DNA of 64,000 nucleotides from Nocardia paucivorans NBRC 100373 (GTDB taxonomy: Bacteria; Actinomycetota; Actinomycetes; Mycobacteriales; Mycobacteriaceae): positions 186,001 through 250,000 of the forward strand of contig NZ_BAGE01000044.1 in NCBI RefSeq assembly GCF_000308675.1, read 5' to 3'. A program made the position numbers and the translations under genes. The notes under the pieces were generated by a model. The model was not told the origin of the DNA and searched no databases. It was given only the letters and a program-made list of their open reading frames with translations. Shown here in pieces: positions 45,595 to 54,830 of this stretch. The first letter of the stretch is position 1; each line of letters opens with the position of its first letter.

Positions 45595-47055
45595 ATGCGA
45601 ATGTTACGCCGCAGTGACGTCATCGTGGTGGGAGCCGGGGCGGCCGGGCTGACCGCGGCCCGCGCCCTTGCCGCGGCCGGACGCGATGTCCTGGTACTGG
45701 AGGCCCGGCAACGAGTGGGTGGACGAACCCTCAATGTCGAGATACCGGGCAGCGACACGTATGTGGAGGTCGGCGGCATGTGGGTCGGCCCGGGTCAGCG
45801 ACAGGTGTCGGCCTTGCTGACCGAGCTCGGGTTCTCCACCTACCCCACATACGATCAGGGCGCGAACATCGCCGAGTTCGGCGGTCGAATCCGCCGCTAC
45901 CGGGGCCGGATACCGAGACTGAACCCGTTCGTCCTAGCCGATATCGGCCTCACGCGGCTACAACTCGAGCGCTCGGCCCGCCGAGTACCGCTGCGGGAAC
46001 CGTGGACAGCGCCCCATGCCAAGACACTCGATGGCCAGACATTCGACACCTGGTTACGCGAACACTCGCGCACCCGGACCGGGCACGCGTTCTTCCGGCT
46101 GGTCACCCAGGCGGTCTGGTGCGCCGAACCCGAGGAGATGTCGGCACTGTGGGCGCAGTTCTACATCCACTCGGGCGGCGGTCTCGACTCGTTGATCGAC
46201 ACGCGCGGTGGAGCCCAGCAGGACCGGGTCGTCGGCGGCACTCAGCGGCTCTTCATCGCCATGGCCGAGGAACTGGGCGAGCGCGTCGTCCTCGGCGCCG
46301 AGGTTTCCGAAATCGAGTGGGGCGACCACGGCGTCCGGGTGCGGGCCGGGAAACAGCGGTGGCAGGCCAGGCATGCGATCATCGCGATCCCACCACCGCT
46401 GGTCGCGCGCATCCGATTCACACCGGATCTACCCACCGAACGCACCCAACTGCTGCACCGCCTGCCGATGGGCCAAACAATCAAGGTCAATGCGATCTAC
46501 GACGAACCGTTCTGGCGCACACGGGGCCTGACCGGACAGGCCAACAGCGATCGGCGCGCCCTCGGCACCGTCTTCGATGCCGGCCCGCCGGACGCTGAAC
46601 CCGCGGTCCTGGTCGGATTCCTCGAGGCCACTCATGCCCAGACCGCGGCACGTCTCACTCCGAAACAGCGCCGCGATATGGTTCTCGACGATCTCGCGGC
46701 ATACTTCGGCCCCAAGGCACGCTATCCGGTCCACTACATCGAACAGGATTGGACCACCGAACCCTACAGTCGCGGCTGCTATGGCGCCTTCGCCACCCCG
46801 TCTGCCCTGACCCGTTTCGGACCGGAGCTGCGCCGACCGACCGGCCCATTGCACTGGGCAGGCACCGAAACGGCAATCCACTGGGCCGGATATATCGACG
46901 GCGCGATCGAATCCGGGCAACGCGCCGCTCGCGAAATCCTTTCCGCGGCAACACCGCTCGACCGATCGATCGAATGCCACGTATATACCGACAAGGTGTA
47001 TATACCGACAAGGTATATACCGCCAAGCCCCTCGATTCCCCGATGCTCCATCTGA
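45595..47055 (+). CDS. Flavin-containing amine oxidase
   Basis: 486 residues. The FAD dinucleotide motif VGAGAAGLTAARAL at about 11-24 is followed by LEARQRVGGRT (35-45). The GG motif VEVGGMWVGPGQRQ comes next, and the C-terminal FAD motif is HWAGTETAIHWAGYIDGAIESG near 425. Members oxidise primary or polyamine substrates, giving an aldehyde and H2O2. The last 30 residues (HVYTDKVYIPTRYIPP) come from a repeated DNA stretch and are unlike the family. No ribosome-binding site is evident, so the start may be leaderless or further in. Divergent from its likely TetR repressor. Confidence 0.87.
   Translation: MRMLRRSDVIVVGAGAAGLTAARALAAAGRDVLVLEARQRVGGRTLNVEIPGSDTYVEVGGMWVGPGQRQVSALLTELGFSTYPTYDQGANIAEFGGRIRRYRGRIPRLNPFVLADIGLTRLQLERSARRVPLREPWTAPHAKTLDGQTFDTWLREHSRTRTGHAFFRLVTQAVWCAEPEEMSALWAQFYIHSGGGLDSLIDTRGGAQQDRVVGGTQRLFIAMAEELGERVVLGAEVSEIEWGDHGVRVRAGKQRWQARHAIIAIPPPLVARIRFTPDLPTERTQLLHRLPMGQTIKVNAIYDEPFWRTRGLTGQANSDRRALGTVFDAGPPDAEPAVLVGFLEATHAQTAARLTPKQRRDMVLDDLAAYFGPKARYPVHYIEQDWTTEPYSRGCYGAFATPSALTRFGPELRRPTGPLHWAGTETAIHWAGYIDGAIESGQRAAREILSAATPLDRSIECHVYTDKVYIPTRYIPPSPSIPRCSI
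46981..47027. repeat. Three copies of GTATATACCG(A/C)CAAG
   Basis: 15-bp units at 46981-46995, 46998-47012 and 47013-47027, each containing the palindrome GTATATAC. They encode the odd C-terminus of the amine oxidase. They could be a small regulatory array or a slippage product. Confidence 0.75.
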
Positions 47056-47401
47056 GCAAATCCGCCGAAGGATAACGAGTTGGCCGGCATCGCCACGTGC
47101 CCACCCACCGGGCACTTTCGGTACGGTCTCGTCCACGCACCGCCGCACCGCGACGACGCTACCCGAGGGCGGCGATAACGCACTCGACACGGCCGTTGCT
47201 TCCCGGACCGAGATCACATACGCGGACCGCTCTCGATTCGTCCCCGGCACCGACCGGAAGGACTTCTCCGTGCCGTCACCCGTGAGCCCGAAACGGGAGC
47301 GCTCCCGACGGCCGCCGATCCAGGTGGAACGCAGGGCTGCGAGGCCGACCGCGAAACACCATCCGAACCACCCGTTCACCAACCCCATCCAGGAGAGCTC
47401 C
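47056..47401. other. Intergenic region before the secreted lipase
   Basis: 346 bp. AGGAGAG for the lipase start is at 47391-47397. The remainder shows no feature I can name. Confidence 0.45.
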
Positions 47402-48568
47402 ATGTCGAGAAGGACGTTTTCCATACGGCACGCGATCGTGGCGATACTCGTCGCCGTGTTATCGGCGACGGCCACCGGATCGTCGACAGCGGATCCACCA
47501 CCCTCACCCGGACCGGGAACGGTGGTGTCGGCCCGGCCGTTGGACGAAACCGAGCTGATTCCCTCGGCCGCCGAAGGCTATCGGCTCGTCTACCGAACCA
47601 CCGGGCAGAACGGTGAGCCGCAGACCAGCGCCGGAAATATCTACCTGCCTGCGGGAAATCCCCCTCCGAACGGTTGGCCGGTGGTGTCGTGGGCGCATTC
47701 CACAAGCGGTATCGCACAAGGTTGCGCCCCCAATCTCATGGGCGGGATCGCGGATACCTTCGACGAAACACCGCAATTGTCCGCCTATCTGGCGCAGGGC
47801 TACGCGGTGGCGGCCACGGATTACATCGGACTCGGCGCACCGGGACACTACGAATACCTGGCCGGGCGCGCTGCCGGCCATGCGGTGCTCGATATCGTGC
47901 GGGCCGGTCGCATCCACGATCCCGAACTGTCGAACTCGTACGCACTGGCCGGACATTCCATCGGAGGGCACTCGGCGCTGTTCGCCGCGCAATCGTCATC
48001 GCACTATGCTCCGGAACTCGACCTGCGCGGCACGCTGGCCTATGCCCCGACCAGCAACTACGAGGACCTGATCACCTCGCTGTCCGGCCCCGGCCTGGCG
48101 GTTCCGCTCCCCGACGGGCTCCAGCTCCGAGTTCTGCTGATCATGGCCGGCCTCGATCATGTGCGCCCGGATCTGCGCATCACCGACTATTTGAGCGACC
48201 GAGGAAAGCAGGTGCTCGCCATCGCCGAGGCCGGTGAAGGATGCCTGCGGTCCGCGCAGGACGCTATCGCGGGCCGCCCCTTCGGGGAGTTGTTCGTCAG
48301 ACCGTTGTCCGATCCGGCGGTGATCACCGCCCTCCGCGACTACATGGCGGTCCCCACAACCGGGTACCACCGGCCGATACTGCTCCTGCAGGGCGGAGCG
48401 GATACCGTGCAGCCGATGCCGACCACAATGCTGCTCCAGCAACAACTTCGGCAAGGCGGCGCCGACAGCCGACTGCTGTTCTATCCGCCGGCCACTCATT
48501 TCACGCTCTTGCCGCAGGCCCGCTCCGATACGGACGCCTTCCTCGCTCACATCCTGCCGCCCCACTGA
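47402..48568 (+). CDS. Secreted alpha/beta-hydrolase (LIP-type lipase/esterase)
   Basis: 388 residues. The signal peptide is 1-29 (FSIRHAIVAILVAVLSATATG then an Ala-Asp region). The mature protein resembles LIP lipases and related dipeptidyl hydrolases: VVSWAHSTSGIAQGCAPNL, then AATDYIGLGAPGHYEYL and the elbow LAGHSIGGHSALFAAQ (Ser nucleophile). An Asp comes in LLLQGGADTVQP and a His in PATHFTLLPQA. It should hydrolyse lipid esters outside the cell. AGGAGAG precedes the ATG. It is convergent with the NlpC/P60 gene, with a terminator between. Confidence 0.86.
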   Translation: MSRRTFSIRHAIVAILVAVLSATATGSSTADPPPSPGPGTVVSARPLDETELIPSAAEGYRLVYRTTGQNGEPQTSAGNIYLPAGNPPPNGWPVVSWAHSTSGIAQGCAPNLMGGIADTFDETPQLSAYLAQGYAVAATDYIGLGAPGHYEYLAGRAAGHAVLDIVRAGRIHDPELSNSYALAGHSIGGHSALFAAQSSSHYAPELDLRGTLAYAPTSNYEDLITSLSGPGLAVPLPDGLQLRVLLIMAGLDHVRPDLRITDYLSDRGKQVLAIAEAGEGCLRSAQDAIAGRPFGELFVRPLSDPAVITALRDYMAVPTTGYHRPILLLQGGADTVQPMPTTMLLQQQLRQGGADSRLLFYPPATHFTLLPQARSDTDAFLAHILPPH

Positions 48569-48584
48569 TGTGATGAGGTCCGTG

Positions 48585-48625
48585 TTCTCTGTTTCCTCGG
48601 AGAGCCGCTCCGAGGAAACAGAGAA
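48585..48625. terminator. Bidirectional hairpin between convergent genes
   Basis: A perfect 17-bp stem (TTCTCTGTTTCCTCGGA with its complement) and a 7-nt loop, between the ends of the lipase and the NlpC/P60 gene. The stem is AT-richer than its surroundings and ends in A/T runs in both directions. Confidence 0.82.
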
Positions 48626-48674
48626 ACTCGGTTCTACCGCCGAACGGGGCGGCGATATGTGCGGTGGACGGGCA

Positions 48675-50189
48675 TCATCCGTTGACCGGCACTTTGTGTG
48701 TCCAGCGTGCGACCTTGTATCCCGGAAGATCCCGCTCGAGGTTTTTCATGGTGACCACTCTGACCACGTCACCGGTCCGGGGTGCATGTATGAACTTGTT
48801 GTTGCCGATGCACATCAGAACGTGGCCTCTGGAACTATTGAAGACGAGATCGCCGGCCTTCGGCTTTCCATTGACCTTACGAAGCTGGTTGTACTGCTGC
48901 CATGTCGTTCGCCCGACTTTGACACCGGCCTTTTTCAGCGCGTACCGCACCAGACCCGAGCAGTCCCATGAGTCCGGACCTGTACCACCGAATCGATATG
49001 GCTCCCCCAGCTGCGCTTTCGCCGCCTTGATCGCTTTATCGACGGCTTTCTTGATGGCCTTCGCTTTCTTCGTGGAGGCTTTTCCGGTGGGGCGTTTGGA
49101 TGCGGGTGCGCCGCCGCTGCTCTCGTCCTTCTCGCCCTTCTTGTCCTGTTCGAATTCCTCGGCGAGTTCGTTGATGGCGGCAGCGACGCCATCGGCATTG
49201 CGCTGCCCACCGGACACGATGCCGGCGCCGTCTTCGAGCGCGATATCGAACAGCCGGTCCATCTGCTGCTTTTCCTGCGTACTGTGGTAAGGCGGCGGGC
49301 TCGCACCCAAGGAGCTGCCCACGTTCTGCAGTACGCCGTTCATGGCCTTCTTCTCGGTCACGTTCCGACCGGCATGACCGTTCAGGATGGCATCCAACCG
49401 ATGGTCGCGGTCTTCGAAGACGTCGGCGGTGTCGCGTTGACGGGACCGCAGGCCATTGGCCGCTGTCACAGTGTCCCCCTGGCCGGGGATCTCCCCCGAC
49501 GGTCGCGGTAGTTTCCGGACCTCCGGGGTCGTCCTGTCCCCCGTGCCGTACAGGTCGGCCATATCGTGCAATGTCTGCAATGCGCGCGCCTGATCCGGGG
49601 GCAGCCCGACCGGACGGAAGCCACCATCATCGATATCCGCCAACTTCTCGATGCCGGTATCGGCGACCGGCGTCGGGTCGCTCCCACCGGCGACCGGTAT
49701 CGAGCCATTCCGTACCGGATTCGAATCGTTCAGCGCGGAAGCCATGAGCGGCAGCAGGTCCGCGGCGGTCGGCCCGCTCGTCACGGTGGCGGGCGAACCC
49801 CCATCGATCCGCTCCGGACCGCCCCGCGGCAGCTCTCCGCGAACCAGCCCCGGCTCGGCCGATACCCGCTCCGGCCGCGGAGCGACCATCTCACTCGACG
49901 CCGCATGCGCATCCGCACCGGCCTGCAGCAACGGACCGTGTCGGGCGATGTCGTTCACCGGATGAACGTTCGCCCCGCCGGGTTCGACGACATCCGCAGC
50001 ACCCGGCCCGGGTTCCTGCCGCAGAGTCTGCGGGGACGAATGATCGGGCGGGATCACACCCAGGGGCGGGCGCCGGTGTTCTCGTTGATTCGACCACGGT
50101 CGTACCGGCCCGGACCGTCGATCTTCCGGGTTTTCCGACTCGTTCGGATCCAGCTCCAGCCCCTCGGGCCAGACCTCGGCACTTGTCAC
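48675..50189 (-). CDS. NlpC/P60 cell-wall hydrolase, long N-terminal region
   Basis: 504 residues. The C-terminal NlpC/P60 domain (last 120) has the catalytic Cys in DSWDCSGLVRYAL, His in SSRGHVLMCIGNN and a second His in FIHAPRTGD. Before it is a lysine/alanine-rich helix (KKAKAIKKAVDKAIKAAKAQ). The first 300 residues are helical and low-complexity with no signal peptide. The likely substrate is the peptide stem of peptidoglycan. Lack of a signal peptide and the helical N-terminus suggest export by a type VII system, which is inference. GTG 50189 has CAGGGGTGG upstream; a reading 50 codons longer is possible. Confidence 0.83.
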   Translation of the reverse strand: MTSAEVWPEGLELDPNESENPEDRRSGPVRPWSNQREHRRPPLGVIPPDHSSPQTLRQEPGPGAADVVEPGGANVHPVNDIARHGPLLQAGADAHAASSEMVAPRPERVSAEPGLVRGELPRGGPERIDGGSPATVTSGPTAADLLPLMASALNDSNPVRNGSIPVAGGSDPTPVADTGIEKLADIDDGGFRPVGLPPDQARALQTLHDMADLYGTGDRTTPEVRKLPRPSGEIPGQGDTVTAANGLRSRQRDTADVFEDRDHRLDAILNGHAGRNVTEKKAMNGVLQNVGSSLGASPPPYHSTQEKQQMDRLFDIALEDGAGIVSGGQRNADGVAAAINELAEEFEQDKKGEKDESSGGAPASKRPTGKASTKKAKAIKKAVDKAIKAAKAQLGEPYRFGGTGPDSWDCSGLVRYALKKAGVKVGRTTWQQYNQLRKVNGKPKAGDLVFNSSRGHVLMCIGNNKFIHAPRTGDVVRVVTMKNLERDLPGYKVARWTHKVPVNG

Positions 50190-50490
50190 AACCCACCCCT
50201 GATACCCGAAACGGCCGGAAGAACAACGGATGACAATGGGGCGCTGTCGAGGTAATCGCGATGGATATTCACCGATCCGGTCCTCGTACCTCGGCCGCTC
50301 GATTGCGAATAAATCTGGCGGATAGGGCAATTCGTCCACACCAAGGTTACAGCCGAAGACGATTACCGAACCCTTTTCCGGGGGGCGTGGATATAAATGT
50401 AGGGAATCCCCTACCGGTCATTCGTGACCTGAACCACCGTGGGAAGCCAAAGAGTTCGTTTCCGGTGCGGGACGAACACGACTCGACCGG

Positions 50491-50670
50491 CTACGCGCGG
50501 AAACGCCGGTCGTAGCCCCGCGACATCGCCACGACGAGATCGTCCTCGCCGGCGAAATGCCGATGGAACGACGCATGTTCCACCCCGGACACGTTCGGCA
50601 ACCGTTCTATGCCGACCGCCACACAAAGCCCCCACTCACGATCATCGCGACCATGGCACCGGATGACCCG
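50491..50670 (-). pseudogene. Fragment of a TetR regulator
   Basis: On the minus strand VGIERLPNVSGVEHASFHRH followed by FAGEDDLVVAMSRGYDRRF matches the helix-turn-helix and following helix of TetR proteins. It stops at once, without a ligand domain. It is a remnant; the rest of 50340-50775 holds no gene I can support. Confidence 0.42.
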
Positions 50671-50711
50671 GCATCGTAGAGCGGCCCGGCGGAAAGACCA
50701 GCGACCCCAGG

Positions 50712-50756
50712 GACAGGTGTGGCACCAGAGCTCGAAGCTCGGGCGCCACACCTGTC
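50712..50756. terminator. Hairpin after the gltS gene
   Basis: A 12-bp stem GACAGGTGTGGC with its complement, enclosing a second small stem (GAGCT/AGCTC). It lies 20 bp downstream of the end of gltS on the minus strand. A T-rich run follows in the other direction. Confidence 0.65.
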
Positions 50757-50775
50757 TTTCGCTCGTCTTCCCGAT

Positions 50776-52212
50776 TCAGGTTGCCACAGATTCCGGCACC
50801 GGCGTCTGGGTGCGACGACGACCGAAGTAGAGCAGCCCCGCGGCGAGTGCGCCGAGGAACAGGGCGAGCATGCCCACGAACAACGCGCCGGCGCCGAAAT
50901 TGGCGATCACGGGAATCGCACCGGCGGTGACCAGCCCACCACCGAAGAACGGTTCCATAATCAGCTGTTTATAGCCGAATGCCTGGTAGGCAGGCGTTTT
51001 CAGATCCGGATCGGCCACGCGCAGCAGGATCAGACCGGTGGAGGTCACGCCCATCGCCTGACCGACATCGGCGATACCGCGTTCGAACCAGAAGTCGGGC
51101 AGCATCCGCCGTGCCAGGAACACGAACGCGCCCACCGTCCAGACCAGGCCGGTGATCGCCAGCAGCACGAACGGGCCCAGGTTGGCGGCAATGGACTGCA
51201 GAGACAGGGTGCCCAGAGCGGCGATGACCAAGACGTCGAGACTGAACCCCTGCAACCGCTCGATCAGTTGCACATCGACGATATCGTTTTTGTCGAATAC
51301 CTGGATCAAGCCCTGGACGATGATGCCGCCGATCATCGCGATCGGGAACAACGGCACATGCGCGAACAACTCGAGGGTGTCGGCCCACAGCTTCGACTCC
51401 AGCCACTGCAACCCCGACAAGATCAACCAACCGATCAGCACGGCCACCGCCAGCAATCCGAAATGCAGCGTCAACGGCTCGATCGAGGACGGGTTGACCG
51501 TGAGCGTCCCGGCCGACCGACGCCGATCCTTTTCCACCCACCCCGCTTGTTCCGATACCGACGGAGCGGCATTCGACTTCAGCTCGGCGGTTTTTCCCGT
51601 GCGAACACCCCAGTTGATCAAGGCGATACCGCACACGACACCGGACAGGATGCCGACGGTCGCCAGACCCAGCGCCAGATCCTGGGCTTCGGGGAAGTTG
51701 AATTCCTCGAAGGTTCCGGCCATACCGGCCGCGGTGCCGTGTCCGCCCTCGAATCCGATCTCGATCAGCGTGCCCGCCATCGCGGGCAGTCCGAACACCG
51801 GTCCCAATACGAGGATCGCCAGCAGCAACCCGAATACGTACTGGCCGCTGGCAACGGTGATACCGAAGGTGATCTGCGGCCCGGCGACGCGGAATGCCTC
51901 CCGCGGGGACGGCAGCTTGTGCCCCATCAACAGACCTGCGAACACCAGCGAAATCAGCAGGCCGGGAAGAGTTTTCCACACCTCCAGGATTTCGGGGGTG
52001 AACAACCCCGACTCGGCGAAGCGATCCGTGCCCAACGCCGAGGCGATCCGCCCGAACACATCCGGCCCGATGAGCAATGCCAACGCACCGCCGATGATCG
52101 AACTCGGAATGAACAGCTTCTGGGTGAGTCGCCACTTCACCCTGATGATCTTCGATATCAACATCATCACGCCGATCATCAACAGCGCGAATCCGATTAC
52201 TTCCGGAGACAC
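50776..52212 (-). CDS. Sodium/glutamate symporter family protein (GltS-like)
   Basis: 478 residues, about 11 membrane segments in two repeats. The first half has FALLMIGVMMLISKIIRVKW, then LFIPSSIIGGALALLIGP and the GltS signature IGFEGGHGTAAGMAGTFEEF near 160. The second half follows a cytoplasmic loop of about 60 residues (215-275). It would import glutamate or a similar dicarboxylate with Na+. Start: ATG 52212. It is not in an operon. Confidence 0.86.
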   Translation of the reverse strand: MSPEVIGFALLMIGVMMLISKIIRVKWRLTQKLFIPSSIIGGALALLIGPDVFGRIASALGTDRFAESGLFTPEILEVWKTLPGLLISLVFAGLLMGHKLPSPREAFRVAGPQITFGITVASGQYVFGLLLAILVLGPVFGLPAMAGTLIEIGFEGGHGTAAGMAGTFEEFNFPEAQDLALGLATVGILSGVVCGIALINWGVRTGKTAELKSNAAPSVSEQAGWVEKDRRRSAGTLTVNPSSIEPLTLHFGLLAVAVLIGWLILSGLQWLESKLWADTLELFAHVPLFPIAMIGGIIVQGLIQVFDKNDIVDVQLIERLQGFSLDVLVIAALGTLSLQSIAANLGPFVLLAITGLVWTVGAFVFLARRMLPDFWFERGIADVGQAMGVTSTGLILLRVADPDLKTPAYQAFGYKQLIMEPFFGGGLVTAGAIPVIANFGAGALFVGMLALFLGALAAGLLYFGRRRTQTPVPESVAT

Positions 52213-52702
52213 TCCAACCCCGCTTCTCCCATAGTGGCGCCTGTCACATCCGGGACCATGCCGTTCCGGTTGTGACGAAGAGCAATTTTGCCGTTGTTTG
52301 ACGGTACGATAGACGACGGTTCAATGATTCGTAAAGCGTTCTCCGTCATGGGAAATGGCAAAACTCCCGGGCGGTGAAGGCCCGCTCGTGGACAGATGGA
52401 CTCGAACCCCGCAGCCGACTCACGGACGAGCACACCAACAGATGGCGATCCGGGCGATTACGGCCGGCCACAACGGAAAAGCAATATGCAGTGCGAAACT
52501 CCCGTCAACCCCCCTCGCACGGCCCTGGGTCGAACCACCCCGAACTACCGCTACAACGCACACTCGGCCCTCACGGGCCTGTCGCCGGTATGTCAAGTCG
52601 ACCGGCAGCCCGCGCAACCTGTCGGCAGGCTCATGCCTACGCGCCACAACCGCACATCGAATCGAACCGGCGCCTCGACCACACCGGCTCCGAGGCCACT
52701 TT
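52213..52702. other. Intergenic region, no gene seen
   Basis: 490 bp between gltS and the hydrolase gene. The first 130 bp is AT-richer and probably holds the gltS promoter. A tRNA-like GACTCGAACCCC near 52400 does not fold into a tRNA. Confidence 0.45.
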
Positions 52703-53521
52703 CTAGAGCGTGTAGTCGAGTATCGAGCGGACAAGGGCGTCGCCGTCCTCGAGCATCGCCATATGCCCGACTCCGTGCAGGTATCGGAGCTCGGCACCCG
52801 GTACCGCCTCGTACCGGCGCGCGGCGGCCGGATCCCACCGTGGGTCGGAGTCCCCGAAGATCACGAGGAGGGGCTTCCCGGCGGCGATGAGGCGCTCGGG
52901 CACGGTCTTCGCAGTGATGTAGTCCATGTTGGCGGCGAGAATCGCGCGGAACGCTCGATAAGCCGTCCTTCGCAGATCCGCTACGGCTGTGTCGGGCACC
53001 GTGATCGGGGCCGCCGCAGTCGCTGCCAGTCCGCGACGGATCATCGAGTCGGTGCGAATCGCCCACACGAGCGGCCCGAAGGGCGGCGAGGCGAGCGCCT
53101 TGACGATTGCCGGCTCGGGCAAGAGCGCTGTCCGGCCAGGCCCGGTGCCGACCAGGATCAGCTCGCCGACCAGGTCCGGGCGACGCTCCACGAGAGCGGT
53201 GGCGACGTATCCCCCGCTGGAGTGACCGACCACCTTCACCTTCCGGAGCCCGAGCTCGTCCAACACTGCCGCCGTCCGGTCCGCCTGCTGGGGAACGGCG
53301 TACGTGGACGCCGGCTCGGATCGGCCACATCCCGGCAGGTCGATCGTGATCACCTGATACGTCGTGGTAAGCGACGGCACCACCGGCGCCCACGTCGAAC
53401 CGGTTGCGCCCGAACCGTGGATGAGCAGCAAGGGCGGTGCCGCCGGGTCCCCGTCGATGACGACATGCAACCCGTGAATTGTCGTATCGGTATGTGCCCG
53501 ACCGAGACTCGATTCGCTCAT
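52703..53521 (-). CDS. Alpha/beta-hydrolase
   Basis: 272 residues. The fold is complete: LLLIHGSGATGSTW oxyanion region, ITIDLPGCGRSEP, elbow VVGHSSGGYVATA with Ser nucleophile, LLVIFGDSDPRWDP for the acid and HGVGHMAMLED for the His. Closest in form to the haloperoxidase/ester hydrolases. Substrate unknown. ATG 53521 was chosen since the preceding 16 residues are not part of the domain. It is divergent from the AraC gene at 53599, which probably controls it. Confidence 0.86.
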   Translation of the reverse strand: MSESSLGRAHTDTTIHGLHVVIDGDPAAPPLLLIHGSGATGSTWAPVVPSLTTTYQVITIDLPGCGRSEPASTYAVPQQADRTAAVLDELGLRKVKVVGHSSGGYVATALVERRPDLVGELILVGTGPGRTALLPEPAIVKALASPPFGPLVWAIRTDSMIRRGLAATAAAPITVPDTAVADLRRTAYRAFRAILAANMDYITAKTVPERLIAAGKPLLVIFGDSDPRWDPAAARRYEAVPGAELRYLHGVGHMAMLEDGDALVRSILDYTL

Positions 53522-53598
53522 GCCGACAGCTTCGTGAAAACTCGTCGCACCATCTTGTACAAATGTCACGTTGCCACGATCCGGCTAATCTGAGCCAC

Positions 53599-54570
53599 AT
53601 GACCGCTACCGACCCACTGGACTGGAGCCGGGTCGAGGTCGCTGTCCCGACCGGCCGCCCGACCCCGGGAATCCGGATGGCGGGTTTCCATTACCACGAT
53701 TTCGTCCCTGTGGACCTCACGATGATCCCGCATCCCGCGATCACGCTCCTGCTGGATCTCAGCGAACGCGGAATCGTCTACCACGATCCCGAAGGCCCGG
53801 TCGCGGGAAACGCGATCATCGGCCTCCGCGCCGGCGCCCTACGCATAACCGGCGCGGGGGCCGGTGAAGTCCTGCAGATCCGCCTGTCCCCCACCGCCGC
53901 CGCAGCGATTCTCCGAGACACCGAGATGATCGGCGGTACCGTGACATCGTTGTCGCAACTGTGGGGCAGCGCTACCGCTCTGACCGAACGGCTGCGTTCG
54001 ACACCGTCGTGGGACGACCGTTTCGCCCTCACAAGCGCGTTCCTTCGAAGCCGGACCTCCGGCAAATTCGCTGTAGCACCCGAATTCGTATACGCCTGGG
54101 ACCGGATCGCCCGGACCAGGGGAAACCTTCGAATCGAGACGATCTCCACCGAGACCGGATGGACCCGCCAACGACTCTGGTCCCACTTCCGGTCCCGGAT
54201 CGGAGTCTCGCCCAAACGCGTGTCCGAACTCGTCCGCTTCGACCATGCCGCCCATCTTCTGGCGGCAGGTCATTCACCCGCTGATGCCGCGGTCGAGGCA
54301 GGCTACGTCGACCAATCCCACCTCCATCGTCGCACCAAGGCGATCACCGATATGACCCCGCCCCGCATCGCGAGCGCACCGTGGCTCGCGATCGACGAAA
54401 CCGCGTGGCCGATGGACGGACTCACAATCGACCGCGCAACGACCGCTTGCCCGACGGGCGCAGGGGACCGAGGTGACCTGTGCGGTCGACGAGCGGCCCG
54501 TGCCGCTCAGACCATGTCTCGTGCCGGCAATGTCCCGAGCATGCGTATGGCCTCAGCGGTCGCCCGCTGA
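53599..54570 (+). CDS. AraC family regulator
   Basis: 323 residues. A beta-rich N-terminal effector domain (about 1-150) precedes an AraC DNA-binding domain at about 165-255: RIETISTETGWTRQRLWSHF (first helix-turn-helix), RIGVSPKRVSELVRFDHAA and AAVEAGYVDQSHLHRRTKAI (second). The last 60 residues (after PRIASAPWLAI) are not part of the family and overlap the convergent zinc-ribbon gene. ATG 53599 is 29 bp after the hydrolase's possible longer start. It likely regulates the divergent hydrolase. Confidence 0.82.
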   Translation: MTATDPLDWSRVEVAVPTGRPTPGIRMAGFHYHDFVPVDLTMIPHPAITLLLDLSERGIVYHDPEGPVAGNAIIGLRAGALRITGAGAGEVLQIRLSPTAAAAILRDTEMIGGTVTSLSQLWGSATALTERLRSTPSWDDRFALTSAFLRSRTSGKFAVAPEFVYAWDRIARTRGNLRIETISTETGWTRQRLWSHFRSRIGVSPKRVSELVRFDHAAHLLAAGHSPADAAVEAGYVDQSHLHRRTKAITDMTPPRIASAPWLAIDETAWPMDGLTIDRATTACPTGAGDRGDLCGRRAARAAQTMSRAGNVPSMRMASAVAR

Positions 54571-54830
54571 GCTTCCGCCTGCGCGAGGGCAGCATGTGCC
54601 TGTGCCCGAGCGATCACGTTCCGCCGCTCCGCGTCGCTGACCGCGTCGCCGGTGGTAAGGCCACTGAGCAGTTCCTCGGCACGCTGTTCGTGAGCGGCGT
54701 AGTCATCCACCGCTCGATACTCGCATTCCTGGCACGGATGGCTGCGGCGGGTGGAGCGATCCGGTGCGAGCGCGGCCCATGGGCGTCGCGCCCCGCACCG
54801 GACGCAGCACCGCGGCGAACGAAATATCAC
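54507..54830 (-). CDS. Small zinc-ribbon protein coupled to an AraC gene
   Basis: 107 residues. The first part has two Cys pairs, CCVRCG (8-13) and CQEC (near 35), as in a zinc ribbon. The rest is an Ala/Glu-rich helix (NVIARAQAHAALAQAEAQRA). GTG 54830 overlaps the stop of the AraC gene as GTGA, so it is translated with it. No family is recognised. It is second in the operon of the regulator of the ABC importer/exporter pair and could be an accessory metal-binding factor, which is inference. Confidence 0.62.
   Translation of the reverse strand: MIFRSPRCCVRCGARRPWAALAPDRSTRRSHPCQECEYRAVDDYAAHEQRAEELLSGLTTGDAVSDAERRNVIARAQAHAALAQAEAQRATAEAIRMLGTLPARDMV

Noticed and set aside
50719-52275. 518-codon plus-strand frame opposite gltS
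   Set aside because: Gln/His/Arg-rich shadow; the minus-strand protein has GltS membrane segments and signature.
52390-52440. tRNA-like T-arm (GACTCGAACCCC)
   Set aside because: The flanking bases do not form the T stem, acceptor or anticodon arms on either strand.
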